From contig NZ_CP019448.1 in assembly GCF_002951835.1 (NCBI RefSeq), forward strand, positions 186,001 to 250,000: a DNA stretch of 64,000 bases, read 5' to 3'. Position 1 is the first letter of the stretch. Each line of letters opens with the position of its first letter. The notes beneath the pieces were generated by a model. That model saw only the letters and a list, made by a program, of their open reading frames with translations, did no database searches and was not told the DNA's origin. The stretch is from Simonsiella muelleri ATCC 29453 (GTDB taxonomy: Bacteria > Pseudomonadota > Gammaproteobacteria > Burkholderiales > Neisseriaceae). Below are positions 50,156-59,975 of this stretch, piece by piece. A program made the translations under genes and the position numbers.

Positions 50156-52198
50156 ATGTCTCAAACTTTATTAATTGAACTCTTAACCGAAGAACTCCCG
50201 CCAAAAGCCTTAAATAATTTAGGTAACCATTTTGCGCAATCTATTGCTGAAGGCTTGGAAAAAGCACAGTTGATTGATGGCGAAACTCAATTCACAGCCT
50301 ACGCATCGCCACGTCGTCTCGCTGTGCAAGTGCAAAACGTGAAAGCTGAACAAGCCGACCAGCACATCGTTAAGAAAGGCCCTGCCGTTACCGCCAATGA
50401 AAAGGCAATTGAAGGTTTTGCGCGTTCGTGTGGTGTTGAAAAAGGCAGCCTGAAAATCATTAACGATGGCAAACAAGACGTTTATGCGCATGAATTCACA
50501 CAAACAGGGCAAAAATTAGCTGATTTATTGGGCGATATCGTCAATGCTGCCGTGAAAAAATTGCCGATTCCCAAAGTGATGCGTTGGGGCAGCAGTACGC
50601 ATACATTTGTGCGCCCTGTGCATGGTTTGGTGGTGATGCATGGTGCGGACGTGTTGCCTGTGAGTGTGTTGGGTTTGGCGAGTCGCCATTTTACATTGGG
50701 ACACCGTTTCTTGTCGCAAGGCGAAGTGAAATTCATTCAAGCTGATGATTATGCAAAACAATTAGCGGAACAAGGTAAAGTGATTGCGTCATTTGCCGAG
50801 CGCAAAAACGCGATTCAGGCAGCCCTAAATGAACAAGCAAACAGCCTAAATGCAACTGTCGCAGCTGATGAAAGCTTGTTGGACGAAGTAACCGCATTAG
50901 TGGAGTATCCCGTTGTTTTACAAGCTGCTTTTGAAGAGCATTTCCTTGCCGTGCCACAAGAATGCTTGATTTTGACCATGCAGCAAAATCAAAAATATTT
51001 CCCACTTTTGGATAAAAATGGCAAGTTGATGAATCGCTTTTTGTTGGTATCCAATTTGCAAACCAATGACCCGAGCCATATTATTTCGGGCAATGAACGC
51101 GTATTGCGTGCGCGTTTGTCGGATGCAGAATTTTTCTATAAGCAAGACCAAAAAGCAACTTTAGAAAGCCGTTTGCCAAAATTACAATCTGTTGTTTATC
51201 ATAATAAAATTGGTTCACAAGCCGAACGCGTGGAACGCTTGCAAACGATTGCCGCGCATATTGCAGGCTACCTGAAAGCCGATAAAGCCGCTGCCGAACG
51301 CGCCGCGCGTTTAGCAAAAGCCGATTTGGTTACGGAAATGGTGGGTGAATTCCCCGAATTACAAGGCACGATGGGCAAATATTACGCGCAATTGGACGGC
51401 GAGCAACCTGAAATTGCGTTGGCGATTGAGCAGCACTATCAACCGCGTTTTGCGGGCGATGCGTTGCCTGAAAATAGGATTGGCACGGCGGTGGCGTTGG
51501 CGGATAAATTGGAAACTTTGGTCGGTATTTGGGGCATTGGCTTGATTCCAACGGGCGACAAAGACCCTTACGCGTTGCGCCGTTCGGCTTTGGGCGTGTT
51601 GCGTATGCTGATGAATGATTCTTTATCAATCAATGAGTTGTTAACATTTGTATTTGACAGCTTTCCCAAAGATTTGTTATCTGAAAATACTGTTAGCGAA
51701 GTGGCGGACTTTATGCAAGCGCGTTTGGCGGTGTTGTTGCAAAACGATTATCCGCAAGACGTGGTGGCGGCAGTATTGGCGCAACGTCCTGACCGCCTAA
51801 ATGACTTGCAAGCGAAATTGCAAGCCGTTAAACAATTTAAGCAATTGCCCGAATCTGTCGCTTTGGCGGCCGCTAACAAACGCGTACAAAATCTGTTGAA
51901 AAAATCTGATGATGCTTTGGGTGAAGTCAATCCAAGTTTATTAGCCCAAGACGAAGAAAAAGCCTTGTTTGCTGCGGTGCAAGCCTTGCAACCAAAAGTT
52001 CAGACTGCTTTATCCACGCAAAACTTTCAGGCTGCCTTGTCTGAATTGGCAACGATTAAACCGCAAGTGGACGCATTTTTTGATGGCGTGATGGTTATGG
52101 TAGACGATGTAGCCGTGAAACAAAATCGTTTGAATTTGCTGAATTTATTGGCAAATTTATTGAATGCGGTGGCGGATATTGCTTTATTGAATGAGTAA
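50156..52198 (+). CDS. glyS: Glycyl-tRNA synthetase beta subunit
   Basis: A 680-residue beta subunit. TLLIELLTEELPPKAL at the start, MRWGSSTHTFVRPVHGLVVMHG, VLQAAFEEHFLAVPQECLILTMQQNQKYFPLLD and GDKDPYALRRSALGVLRML are characteristic, with the HD-like helical region and C-terminal anticodon-binding domain present. Several DUS-type peptides are in frame (KGSLKII, IQAALNE, AGYLKADK and FQAALSE); the third comes from AGGCTACCTGAA, a variant dialect. A terminator follows at 52208. Confidence 0.97.
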   Translation: MSQTLLIELLTEELPPKALNNLGNHFAQSIAEGLEKAQLIDGETQFTAYASPRRLAVQVQNVKAEQADQHIVKKGPAVTANEKAIEGFARSCGVEKGSLKIINDGKQDVYAHEFTQTGQKLADLLGDIVNAAVKKLPIPKVMRWGSSTHTFVRPVHGLVVMHGADVLPVSVLGLASRHFTLGHRFLSQGEVKFIQADDYAKQLAEQGKVIASFAERKNAIQAALNEQANSLNATVAADESLLDEVTALVEYPVVLQAAFEEHFLAVPQECLILTMQQNQKYFPLLDKNGKLMNRFLLVSNLQTNDPSHIISGNERVLRARLSDAEFFYKQDQKATLESRLPKLQSVVYHNKIGSQAERVERLQTIAAHIAGYLKADKAAAERAARLAKADLVTEMVGEFPELQGTMGKYYAQLDGEQPEIALAIEQHYQPRFAGDALPENRIGTAVALADKLETLVGIWGIGLIPTGDKDPYALRRSALGVLRMLMNDSLSINELLTFVFDSFPKDLLSENTVSEVADFMQARLAVLLQNDYPQDVVAAVLAQRPDRLNDLQAKLQAVKQFKQLPESVALAAANKRVQNLLKKSDDALGEVNPSLLAQDEEKALFAAVQALQPKVQTALSTQNFQAALSELATIKPQVDAFFDGVMVMVDDVAVKQNRLNLLNLLANLLNAVADIALLNE

Positions 52199-52207
52199 AT
52201 ATTTCAG

Positions 52208-52237
52208 GCAGCCTGAATATGCTTCAGGCTGCTTTTT
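52208..52237 (+). terminator. DUS-pair terminator after glyS
   Basis: GCAGCCTGAA (52208-52217) pairs perfectly with TTCAGGCTGC (52223-52232) around a 5-nt loop and is followed immediately by TTTTT. Confidence 0.85.
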
Positions 52238-52252
52238 ATCACTGGGTAAAAA

Positions 52253-53320
52253 ATGGCAACTCCATTATTTTTAAAACGACTCAAAGCGCAATCAGCAAAA
52301 TGGCGTTTGCGTATTGCTAAAGCATGGCTAGATTGTGCGCCTAATAGTGATATTTTGCCGATTTTGTTGCCAAATACCGTCAAAAGCGTTATTTTCTTGC
52401 GTCAAGATGGAAAAATTGGCGATTATATTGTGAGTTCGTTTGCGTTTCGTGAAATCAAAAAGGCTAATCCAAATATCCGAATTGGTGTGATTTGCAGTAC
52501 AAAAAATCAAGTGATTTTTGCTAATAATCCGTATATTGATGACTTGCATTTGGTGAAAGCCAAATCATTGGTGAGCTATTATCAAGTTGGAAAATCGCTG
52601 GCGGGTCAATATGATGTGGCAATTGAACCAACTTTGGTGTTTCGTCCGCGTGATTTGGTGCTGTTACGCGCGTTAAATTGCCCTTACAACATCGGGCTAG
52701 ATAAAGCCGATTGGCGCATTTTTAATCTCAATATTGCGGATAAATCGCAACATTTTAGCGATATTTATCGCATTGCATTAGAAAAATGTGGATTTTCGGA
52801 TATTGATACAACTTACGAGATTCCTGTTCAGACTGCATCTGCGGATAAAGTTTCAAAATTTATTCAAGAAAATCAATTGTATGATTATATTGCGTTGAAT
52901 TTTTTTGGTGCAGCTAATTCACGGCGATTTGATGTTGTCAATATTCACCAGATTTTGCAGCAACTAACGTTTTCATTTCCTGAACAAAAATTTGTATTGC
53001 TGACTTACCCAGAAGTAACGCCGATTTTGCAAACTTTATGCCAAGAATTTAAGCAATGTTTTGTTTATGCCAATACACAAACCATTCAAGATAGCATTGA
53101 ATTGATTCGCCACGCACATACGGTGATTTCGCCCGATACGGCGATTATTCATATTGCAAAAGGTTTAAATAAAAAAATCATTGGTTTATATCAAGTTAAT
53201 CCGCAAAATTCTGCTAATTGGCATCCCAATAGTGAGCAGGCTAAAATTTTATTTTTCAGGCAGCATATTAATGAAATTACTGCGGAAGAAATCGTCAATA
53301 GTTTAAAATTGGATTGTTGA
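52253..53320 (+). CDS. Glycosyltransferase family 9 (heptosyltransferase-like)
   Basis: A 355-residue GT9-type protein. FLRQDGKIGDYIVSSFAFREIKKANP is the N-terminal lobe typical of ADP-heptose:LPS transferases, YDYIALNFFGAANSRR opens the second lobe, and VISPDTAIIHIAKGLNKKIIGLY is the donor-binding motif. The sugar may be heptose or another ADP/UDP sugar. It is the first of three genes on the plus strand after glyS whose products look like LPS core or glycan assembly enzymes. Confidence 0.85.
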   Translation: MATPLFLKRLKAQSAKWRLRIAKAWLDCAPNSDILPILLPNTVKSVIFLRQDGKIGDYIVSSFAFREIKKANPNIRIGVICSTKNQVIFANNPYIDDLHLVKAKSLVSYYQVGKSLAGQYDVAIEPTLVFRPRDLVLLRALNCPYNIGLDKADWRIFNLNIADKSQHFSDIYRIALEKCGFSDIDTTYEIPVQTASADKVSKFIQENQLYDYIALNFFGAANSRRFDVVNIHQILQQLTFSFPEQKFVLLTYPEVTPILQTLCQEFKQCFVYANTQTIQDSIELIRHAHTVISPDTAIIHIAKGLNKKIIGLYQVNPQNSANWHPNSEQAKILFFRQHINEITAEEIVNSLKLDC

Positions 53321-53374
53321 GCAGTTTGTTTTTGGGCTGCTTGAATCATTCAAAAGCCATTGAAGGACAATATT

Positions 53375-54394
53375 ATGACTCAACCCACTGTTTTATTAGG
53401 CATGATAAATGATGCTGGTATCGCCAAGATAGTGGCGCAAAATTTGGCGTTTCATGGATATGAGGTGATTGATTTTTCTTTAGATTCACTAAATTTTGAA
53501 TACCCCAATTTGCGTACGCGTTTGCAAACGCAATGGCGAAAATTGTTGGGCAATAAGCAAGCCAAAAAAGAAATGATGGTCATGCTGAAACGCCAACAGT
53601 TACCCATATCATTAGCAAATTACCCTAAAATTGATTACGCATTGTTTATTCGTTCAGATGTTTATCCCGATTCGTTTTTGCGGGAAGTCAAGAGTAGGGC
53701 GAAAAATATGGTTAATTATCAATGGGACGGTGTGGCACGGTTTGCAGCTGCACAACAACAAATCGCTCATTTTGACCGATATTATGTATTTGATTCCGAT
53801 GATTATGCGTTGTTTGAAGGTGAGGTGCTGCCTGCAACCAGTTTTTATTTTGACCATTTACCCGAAGTTGTGCCAAGCGAACCTGATACCATTTATTATT
53901 TAGGTGCGCATCGTGAAGACCGAAAAAATGCAGTGATTCAGTTTTGTCAATTTGCTCAACAGAATGATTTAAAATTAAATTTTCAGATTGCTTGTCCTAA
54001 ACAACCTGATATCAAAAAAATATATCCTGTTGATAATATTCAGTTTCATGAAGGGATTTCGTATCAACAAAATTTACAATTTTCCCAGCAAAGTGGTGTA
54101 TTGGCGGATTTTGTGATTAGCAGCCATAAAGGTTTGTCGTTGCGAACTTTTGAAGCGATTGGCTATCAAAAAAAATTGATTACCACCAATGCCGAAGTTG
54201 CCAAATATGATTTCTATCATCCTGATAATATGTATATTTGGGATGGAAAGTCATGTGATGGTTTGCTAGAATTTTTAGCACGTCCGTATCATGTGCTAGA
54301 CAAGGCGATTCGAGAAAAATACAGTTTTGGTAATTGGTTGCGCTATGTTTTTAATATTGAACCGCATCAAGTCATCAGGCTACCTGAAAAATAA
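53375..54394 (+). CDS. Putative glycan biosynthesis protein, first of tandem paralogs
   Basis: A 339-residue protein with an N-terminal Rossmann-like lobe (TVLLGMINDAGIAKIVAQNLAFHGYEVIDF) and a C-terminal lobe ending GLSLRTFEAIGYQKKLITTN, YDFYHPDNMYIWDGK and EKYSFGNWLRYVFNIEPHQ. These resemble GT-B sugar transferases of LPS loci, but I cannot name the family. The ATG 53375 has GAAGGA upstream. The stop follows a DUS variant (AGGCTACCTGAA) read as RLPEK. The next gene is its paralog after 11 nt. Confidence 0.72.
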   Translation: MTQPTVLLGMINDAGIAKIVAQNLAFHGYEVIDFSLDSLNFEYPNLRTRLQTQWRKLLGNKQAKKEMMVMLKRQQLPISLANYPKIDYALFIRSDVYPDSFLREVKSRAKNMVNYQWDGVARFAAAQQQIAHFDRYYVFDSDDYALFEGEVLPATSFYFDHLPEVVPSEPDTIYYLGAHREDRKNAVIQFCQFAQQNDLKLNFQIACPKQPDIKKIYPVDNIQFHEGISYQQNLQFSQQSGVLADFVISSHKGLSLRTFEAIGYQKKLITTNAEVAKYDFYHPDNMYIWDGKSCDGLLEFLARPYHVLDKAIREKYSFGNWLRYVFNIEPHQVIRLPEK

Positions 54395-54405
54395 AGTAGA
54401 AAATA

Positions 54406-55455
54406 ATGAAAAAAACAAGTGTTATATTGGCTATGCCCCCCATTTTCAGTATTTACCAAGTCATTGCAGAGAATTTGCGTTTTCATGGTTTTGAAGTGGT
54501 TGAGCTGATTTATGAAGAGAAAAAGTTTGTTTATATCAGTTTGTGGCAACGTTTGAAAAAATTGTATTATCGCAATTTATTGCGACAACGTGAATACAAA
54601 AAAGAGCAGCTTTTTAAGCCTTATTATGCTGATTTTATGAGAAAATTGAACAGCATTGAGGGAAAAGCTGATTATTGTTTGATGATTTGGCCAGGCGTTT
54701 TTCCCAGCTCATTTATGCAGCAATTGCGCGATAAAAGTCGCTTGATGGTGCATTATAATTGGGAAACTTTAGAATTCTTGGAACATGAATTTTACAAAAT
54801 TCGTTATTTTGACAAATTTATGTTTTTTGATCCTTATGATATGGGAAAACGACCTGAATATGCCGATAAATTAGTCCCGACCACCAGTTTTTGGTTTGAC
54901 TGTTATCCCATAGAAAAAACCGTTTCAGGCAGCCTGTTTTTCATAGGTTCGCATGCAAAACAACGTATTGATGATATTCGTTTATTTTACCAAGTTGCGC
55001 AAGAAATTCGGTTGCCGATTGATTTTCATATTGGTGCTAAGCAGCCTGAAATCGCTAAACAAGAATTGGGTTTAGAAGGGGTGCATTATTTTTCATTTGA
55101 TGAAGCCCTGCCTTATAAAGAAAATCTGAAAATGGTACAACGTGCCAGCATTTTGGTGGATTTTTTAAATAATAAACATTATGGTTTATCGTTGCGCGTA
55201 TTTGAAGCGATTGGCTATGATAAAAAACTCATTACTACCAATGATACGGTTGTTCATTACGATTTTTATCGACCGAGCAATATTTTTGTTTGGGACGGAA
55301 AAAATATCGAAGCATTAAAAGTATTTATGCAACAGCCATATGAACCTTTGCCACCTGAATTAAAAGAAAAATATAGTTTTAGCAATTGGTTGAGATTTGC
55401 TTTTGACATTGAACCACACCAAGCCATTACGTTACCCAAGCTGCCTGAAAGATGA
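54406..55455 (+). CDS. Putative glycan biosynthesis protein, second of tandem paralogs
   Basis: A 349-residue paralog of the preceding gene. Both share NLxFHGxEV at the start and the C-terminal block GLSLRxFEAIGYxKKLITTN, YDFYxPxN, WDGK, EKYSFxNWLRxxFxIEPHQ. The middle differs more (WPGVFPSSFMQQLRDKSRLMVHYNWETLEFLEHEFY), which suggests a different acceptor or sugar. Several DUS-type sequences are in frame (VSGSLFFIG, KQPEIAK), and the stop codon follows a final one read as KLPER. A DUS-pair terminator lies 42 nt after the stop. Confidence 0.72.
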   Translation: MKKTSVILAMPPIFSIYQVIAENLRFHGFEVVELIYEEKKFVYISLWQRLKKLYYRNLLRQREYKKEQLFKPYYADFMRKLNSIEGKADYCLMIWPGVFPSSFMQQLRDKSRLMVHYNWETLEFLEHEFYKIRYFDKFMFFDPYDMGKRPEYADKLVPTTSFWFDCYPIEKTVSGSLFFIGSHAKQRIDDIRLFYQVAQEIRLPIDFHIGAKQPEIAKQELGLEGVHYFSFDEALPYKENLKMVQRASILVDFLNNKHYGLSLRVFEAIGYDKKLITTNDTVVHYDFYRPSNIFVWDGKNIEALKVFMQQPYEPLPPELKEKYSFSNWLRFAFDIEPHQAITLPKLPER

Positions 55456-55496
55456 GAATGTAGTGATAATCGAATTTCATATTGAATGATGATTTT

Positions 55497-55530
55497 AGGC
55501 AGCCTGAATATTTTTCAGGCTGCCTTTATT
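55497..55530. terminator. DUS-pair terminator between convergent genes
   Basis: AGGCAGCCTGAA (55497-55508) pairs perfectly with TTCAGGCTGCCT (55514-55525) around a 5-nt loop, followed by TTATTTA. Confidence 0.78.
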
Positions 55531-55548
55531 TAAATCAATGATGAAAAT

Positions 55549-56892
55549 TTAAGCAAATAAATCATTTAAACCTTCGGACATGGTTGGGTGTGTAAAGATT
55601 TGATTTTTTAAATAAGATGCTGGAATATGATTATCCATTGCCATTTTAAATAAATTAATCATTTCATGTGCTTCTGCACAGAATAGGGTAACGCCCAAGA
55701 TTTCATCACTGTCTTTGTCCACAATGGCTTTGAGTAAGCCATCGGTTTGCCCTAAAACTTTGGCTTTTGGAATAGCTTCTGCTTTCATTTTTAACACTTT
55801 GACTTGACGACCTGCTTTTAAAGCAGCGGTTTCGGTCATGCCGATTTGCGATAAAGGCGGTTCGGTAAAAGTTGTCGTAGGGAAAATGGTCCGATCATCG
55901 CGACTGCGCATGCCTTGTCCGAATAATTGTTCACGCACAATGCGATAATCGTCCAGTGAAATGTAAGTAAACATAGGGCTACCAGCCACATCGCCCATTG
56001 CCCAAATATGGTCTTTTCCTTTTACACGCAAATAGTTATCTGTTTGAATAAAACCGCGATTATCGGTTTGAATACCAGCTTGTTCCAATGCCAAACCTTG
56101 GGTATTGGCATGTCGTCCCACTGCCACTAAAATTGCATCGGCTAAGAAATCGCCTTGTGTGGTTTGAACTACGGTTTCGTGGGCATGTTCCACGAAACCG
56201 TGAACATTCATGTTTTGTACAACATTGATTTTTTTACTATTTAAAATGCGTAACATTTCTTCAGCTACGTCACGGTCTTCACGTGGTAAGAAAGTTTCGC
56301 TGTTATCTAAAATAGTTACTTCGCTACCAAATTGTTTATACATAAACGCAAATTCCAAAGAAATGTATCCACCACCAACAATGATTAAACGTTTTGGACG
56401 CTCTGTTAGTGATAACATTTCGGTGCTGTAGAATACGCGTTTACCATCTGCACCAGCCACATCTAAACGGTTAGAATCTGCGCCTGTGTTGATAAAAATA
56501 CGTTCTGCACTGACTTCAGTTTTATCATTATCTGATTGTAAAATAACGGTTTTATCATCTTTGAAGTGTGCTTTTGCGTGAATCACTTGCACATTGTCCA
56601 AATTATCTAATTTGGCGAAATTTGCTGTGCGCAATTTGGGAATTAGCCCATTTTTGGCAGACATGGCAGCCTGAAAAACCGATGTTTTATCATTTTCTAA
56701 ACTGCGCTTTGCACCTTCTACCAATAATTTTTTGCTGGGGATGCAGCCGATGTTAATACACGTTCCTCCGTACATTTCGGTATTTTGTTCAACTAAAATA
56801 ACCTCTTGACCGTGTTTGGATAAGTCAGCAGCCAACGTTTTACCTGCTTTGCCAAAACCGATAATTAAATTTTGTGTATGAATGGTTTTCAT
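55549..56892 (-). CDS. rclA: RclA-like flavoprotein disulfide reductase
   Basis: A 447-residue class I pyridine nucleotide-disulfide oxidoreductase. FAD-binding LIIGFGKAGKTLAADL, the redox pair C45 and C50 in YGGTCINIGCIPSKKL, NAD(P)-binding IIVGGGYISLEFAFMY, AMGDVAGSPMFTYISLDDYRIV and the C-terminal QIFTHPTMSEGLNDLF are close to E. coli RclA, which protects against hypochlorous acid using copper. Assignment to RclA rather than dihydrolipoamide dehydrogenase rests on the start FGKAGKTLA and ISLDDYRIVR. The usual rclB, rclC and rclR neighbours are absent. Confidence 0.85.
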   Translation of the reverse strand: MKTIHTQNLIIGFGKAGKTLAADLSKHGQEVILVEQNTEMYGGTCINIGCIPSKKLLVEGAKRSLENDKTSVFQAAMSAKNGLIPKLRTANFAKLDNLDNVQVIHAKAHFKDDKTVILQSDNDKTEVSAERIFINTGADSNRLDVAGADGKRVFYSTEMLSLTERPKRLIIVGGGYISLEFAFMYKQFGSEVTILDNSETFLPREDRDVAEEMLRILNSKKINVVQNMNVHGFVEHAHETVVQTTQGDFLADAILVAVGRHANTQGLALEQAGIQTDNRGFIQTDNYLRVKGKDHIWAMGDVAGSPMFTYISLDDYRIVREQLFGQGMRSRDDRTIFPTTTFTEPPLSQIGMTETAALKAGRQVKVLKMKAEAIPKAKVLGQTDGLLKAIVDKDSDEILGVTLFCAEAHEMINLFKMAMDNHIPASYLKNQIFTHPTMSEGLNDLFA

Positions 56893-57128
56893 GATGATTC
56901 CACAGTGTTAATTAAAAACAGTTGCTATTGTAGAGTTTTCAGGTTGCCTATTTTCGCCAAAAACACGCTTTTGATGGAAAAAACGTGTCAAGTTCAAGAG
57001 ACAGACCTTTACAGAATCATCAAAAATGAACACTTTAAAATTTTATCTAATTGATATATTTGAAATTAAAATACTATTGTTTCTAGTTGAAGTTGAAAGT
57101 CGGGATTTCACAAAGGCTTTAGTCTAAA
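56893..57128. other. Gap between rclA and ftsZ terminator
   Basis: The region has a diverged DUS (near 56938) and AT-rich sequence with a weak outer inverted pair, AGACAGACCTTTAC (56999) and CACAAAGGCTTTAGTCT (57109), which may be a decayed intergenic repeat. I see no gene. Confidence 0.3.
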
Positions 57129-57129
57129 A

Positions 57130-57163
57130 TAATCAAAAACGAGCTATCCAAAAAGATAGCTCG
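57130..57163 (-). terminator. Terminator of ftsZ
   Basis: On the minus strand CGAGCTATC (57163-57155) pairs perfectly with GATAGCTCG (57148-57140) and is followed by TTTTTGATT. It lies 20 nt after the ftsZ stop. Confidence 0.85.
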
Positions 57164-57182
57164 TGTATTTGACTTTGGTTAT

Positions 57183-58439
57183 TTAGTTACTGTTTTCATT
57201 GTTATTGCTGTTATTTTGACGGCGTAACATAGCAGGAATTTCAAAATCATCTAAAACCGATTGACTAGAAAAATCTGCAGCTACCAAATTCACACCGCGA
57301 CTATTGCGACCTGAACGGATTACGCCTTCCATGCCAGGTAATACATCAGGGTTAATAGTTGGTTGTGGAATAGACTGACGCACTGTATTAGTTGTGCTTT
57401 GGCGTAAATGACTATTTACGCTGTTCATTGCGTGTCGATGTGCCATATCGTCATTACCGCGTTCTGAATTCTCACGTAAGCCAGTTGCAATGATGGTTAC
57501 ACGAATGGCATCTTCAGGCATATTCATGTCTTCAGCCGTACCAAATTTCAGCTCAGCATCAGGGGAGGCATAATCACCAACTACAGACATAATTTCTTGA
57601 TATTCATCTAAAATTAAGCAATCAGGTGCAGTGGTAATATTAACTAAAACACCTTTTGCACCGCTTAAACTTACATCATCTAATAATGGGCTAGAAATAG
57701 CCTGTTCAATTGCGATACGTGCACGGTCAGAACCTTTGGATTCGCCAATACCCATCATTGCCATGCCAACGATGCTCATCATATTTTTTACGTCAGCGAA
57801 ATCTAAATTGATGAAACCAGGGCTAGTAACAATTTCAGAAATACCCGCAACGCCATTACGCAATACATTGTTAGCTGCACGGAACGCTTCACGTACGGTT
57901 GTACCTTTACCTAAAGCTGCCAATAGTTTGTCATTTGGCACAACAATCAATGAATCTACATGATTTTTTAGGGTTTCAATACCTTGTTGTGCGACGTTGG
58001 CGCGTTTACCTTCATGTTTAAATGGGCGAGTAACCACAGCTACAGTTAGAATCCCCAATTCTTTGGCGATTTCGGCAATAACGGGAGCTGCCCCTGTACC
58101 CGTACCACCGCCCATACCTGTGGTAATAAATAACATATCTGCGCCACTAATGGCTTTTACAATTGCTTCACGATCCTCAATAGCTGCTGCACGACCCACT
58201 TCAGGATTCGCACCAGCACCCAAACCACGCGTTAGACTCGCACCCAATTGAATTTTATTGGGGGCAATATTGTCCATCAATGATTGAGCATCGGTGTTTG
58301 CGCTGATGTATTCCACCCCTTGAATGGGATTTTCAATCATATTATTAATTGCATTGCAGCCACCGCCACCCACGCCGATAACTTTGATAACCGCCGGCCC
58401 CGTAGGTGCTTCCACAAAGTTATAAATCGGTTTGTCCAT
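57183..58439 (-). CDS. ftsZ: Cell division protein FtsZ
   Basis: A 418-residue tubulin-like GTPase that forms the division ring. VIGVGGGGCNAINNMI, the tubulin signature GGGTGTGAAPVIAEIAKELG, NNVLRNGVAGISEIVTSPGFINLDFADV and the T7-loop region are intact. A spacer of about 70 residues precedes the C-terminal peptide VLDDFEIPAMLRRQ, which binds FtsA and ZipA; an Asn-rich tail of ten residues follows. The chain is longer than E. coli FtsZ (383). It is the last gene of the murC-ddlB-ftsQ-ftsA-ftsZ series. Confidence 0.97.
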   Translation of the reverse strand: MDKPIYNFVEAPTGPAVIKVIGVGGGGCNAINNMIENPIQGVEYISANTDAQSLMDNIAPNKIQLGASLTRGLGAGANPEVGRAAAIEDREAIVKAISGADMLFITTGMGGGTGTGAAPVIAEIAKELGILTVAVVTRPFKHEGKRANVAQQGIETLKNHVDSLIVVPNDKLLAALGKGTTVREAFRAANNVLRNGVAGISEIVTSPGFINLDFADVKNMMSIVGMAMMGIGESKGSDRARIAIEQAISSPLLDDVSLSGAKGVLVNITTAPDCLILDEYQEIMSVVGDYASPDAELKFGTAEDMNMPEDAIRVTIIATGLRENSERGNDDMAHRHAMNSVNSHLRQSTTNTVRQSIPQPTINPDVLPGMEGVIRSGRNSRGVNLVAADFSSQSVLDDFEIPAMLRRQNNSNNNENSN

Positions 58440-58575
58440 TTAAAAGCTCCTCATACCCTCGGCGGGGCATGTGTAAAATCAATAAAATATTTCAATATTA
58501 TAAAGAAATCTAATGTGCTTGGCAAAAAACTTCTTTATGTTTGACTGCACATTTCAGGCTGCCTGAAATATGCAA

Positions 58576-59937
58576 TTACAGTGTTTTGTTAATCCATTCA
58601 CGCAAACGTGCAAACCAACCCATTTGCGGTTCTTCAATTTGTTGTTGAATAGGTTGTTGCACAGGACGGCGTTTGGGTTCTAGCGTATCGGTTTCGTCTG
58701 AATTTTCTGTTGCAAAAATATCAACATTGACCTTTTTCAGAATGTTTCGGCGACTGGTATTGGAAATACCTGCGCTTTGACTTTGCCCTTGTTGATGACG
58801 TTCTTTAGCTGCCTGAAGCAAACCAATTACGGTAGAGTAGCGTGGATTGCGTACGCGTTCGGATAGACCAGCCATTTCGGGTGGCACGCCAATACGTACA
58901 GGTAAATCAAAAATTTCTTCGGTTAATTCTACCATACCACGCAGTAACGATGCACCGCCTGTTAAGACAATGCCAGAAGTCAAAACTTCTTCAGGGAAAC
59001 CCGAACGGCGTAATTCGTTTAAAGTCAATTCTAAAATTTCTTCAACACGCGGTTGAATCACACTTGCCAAGACACGACGCGAAATTTGGCGTGAACGGCG
59101 ATCGCCTACGCTTGGTACTTCCACCATGTCATCTAAACCATCAATATTTGCCAAAGCCACACCATAATTGATTTTGATGTATTCTGCTGAATTAGATGGC
59201 GTCCGTAATGCGTGTGCCAAATCGCGCGTAATCAAATCACCTGCAACAGGAATCACGGCGGTGTGTCGAATCGCGCCATTGGTATAGACAGCAATATCGG
59301 TTGTGCCACCACCAATATCAATCACGCATACACCTAATTCTTTTTCGTCTTCGGTTAATACAGCCGATGCGCTTGCCAATGGTTGCAACATAATATCATC
59401 AACAGTTAGGTTGCAACGTTGCACGCATTTTTGGATATTTTGCATGGCAGTAACGGCACCCGTAATGATGTGGACACGCGTATCCAAACGCACACCGCTC
59501 ATACCAATGGGTTCACGTACACCAGGTTGATTATCAATGATGTATTCTTGCACCACAGTGTGTAAAACCTGATGGTCTGGGGGAATGTTGACAGCTTTTG
59601 CGGTTTCTTTAGCACGCTCAATATCGGTTTGAGTAACTTCGCCATCTTTGATTTTAACCACGCCTTGAGAATTCAGGCTGCGTATATGATTGCCTGCAAT
59701 TCCTGTTACCAAGTGCGTGATTTTACAATCAGCCATGTGTTCAGCTTCAGACATGGCTTGTTTAATCGCTTGAGCAGTGGCATCAATATTGGTAACCATA
59801 CCGGCCTTGAGTCCACGAGACGGTGCTTGACCAATGCCGACAATGTGGATTTCATCATCAATCAATTCACCAATTAAGGCAATGACTTTTGATGTGCCGA
59901 TATCCAATGCGCTGATATATTGTTTATTTTCAACCAT
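58576..59937 (-). CDS. ftsA: Cell division protein FtsA
   Basis: A 453-residue actin-like membrane tether for FtsZ. IGVSALDIGTSKVIALIGE-type start (ISALDIGTSKV), the 1C domain DCKITHLVTGIAGNHIRSLNSQG, VCVIDIGGGTTDIAVY and SGIVLTGGASLLRGM are present. A Q/P-rich linker of about 60 residues (PVQQPIQQQIEEP) leads to the membrane-targeting amphipathic helix GWFARLREWI. E. coli FtsA is about 420 residues, and the extra length is in the linker. It lies between ftsQ (38-nt gap) and ftsZ (136-nt gap with a DUS). Confidence 0.96.
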   Translation of the reverse strand: MVENKQYISALDIGTSKVIALIGELIDDEIHIVGIGQAPSRGLKAGMVTNIDATAQAIKQAMSEAEHMADCKITHLVTGIAGNHIRSLNSQGVVKIKDGEVTQTDIERAKETAKAVNIPPDHQVLHTVVQEYIIDNQPGVREPIGMSGVRLDTRVHIITGAVTAMQNIQKCVQRCNLTVDDIMLQPLASASAVLTEDEKELGVCVIDIGGGTTDIAVYTNGAIRHTAVIPVAGDLITRDLAHALRTPSNSAEYIKINYGVALANIDGLDDMVEVPSVGDRRSRQISRRVLASVIQPRVEEILELTLNELRRSGFPEEVLTSGIVLTGGASLLRGMVELTEEIFDLPVRIGVPPEMAGLSERVRNPRYSTVIGLLQAAKERHQQGQSQSAGISNTSRRNILKKVNVDIFATENSDETDTLEPKRRPVQQPIQQQIEEPQMGWFARLREWINKTL

Positions 59938-59975
59938 GTTGATTCATCTCGGTTAATATATGAATTATTTAAATT

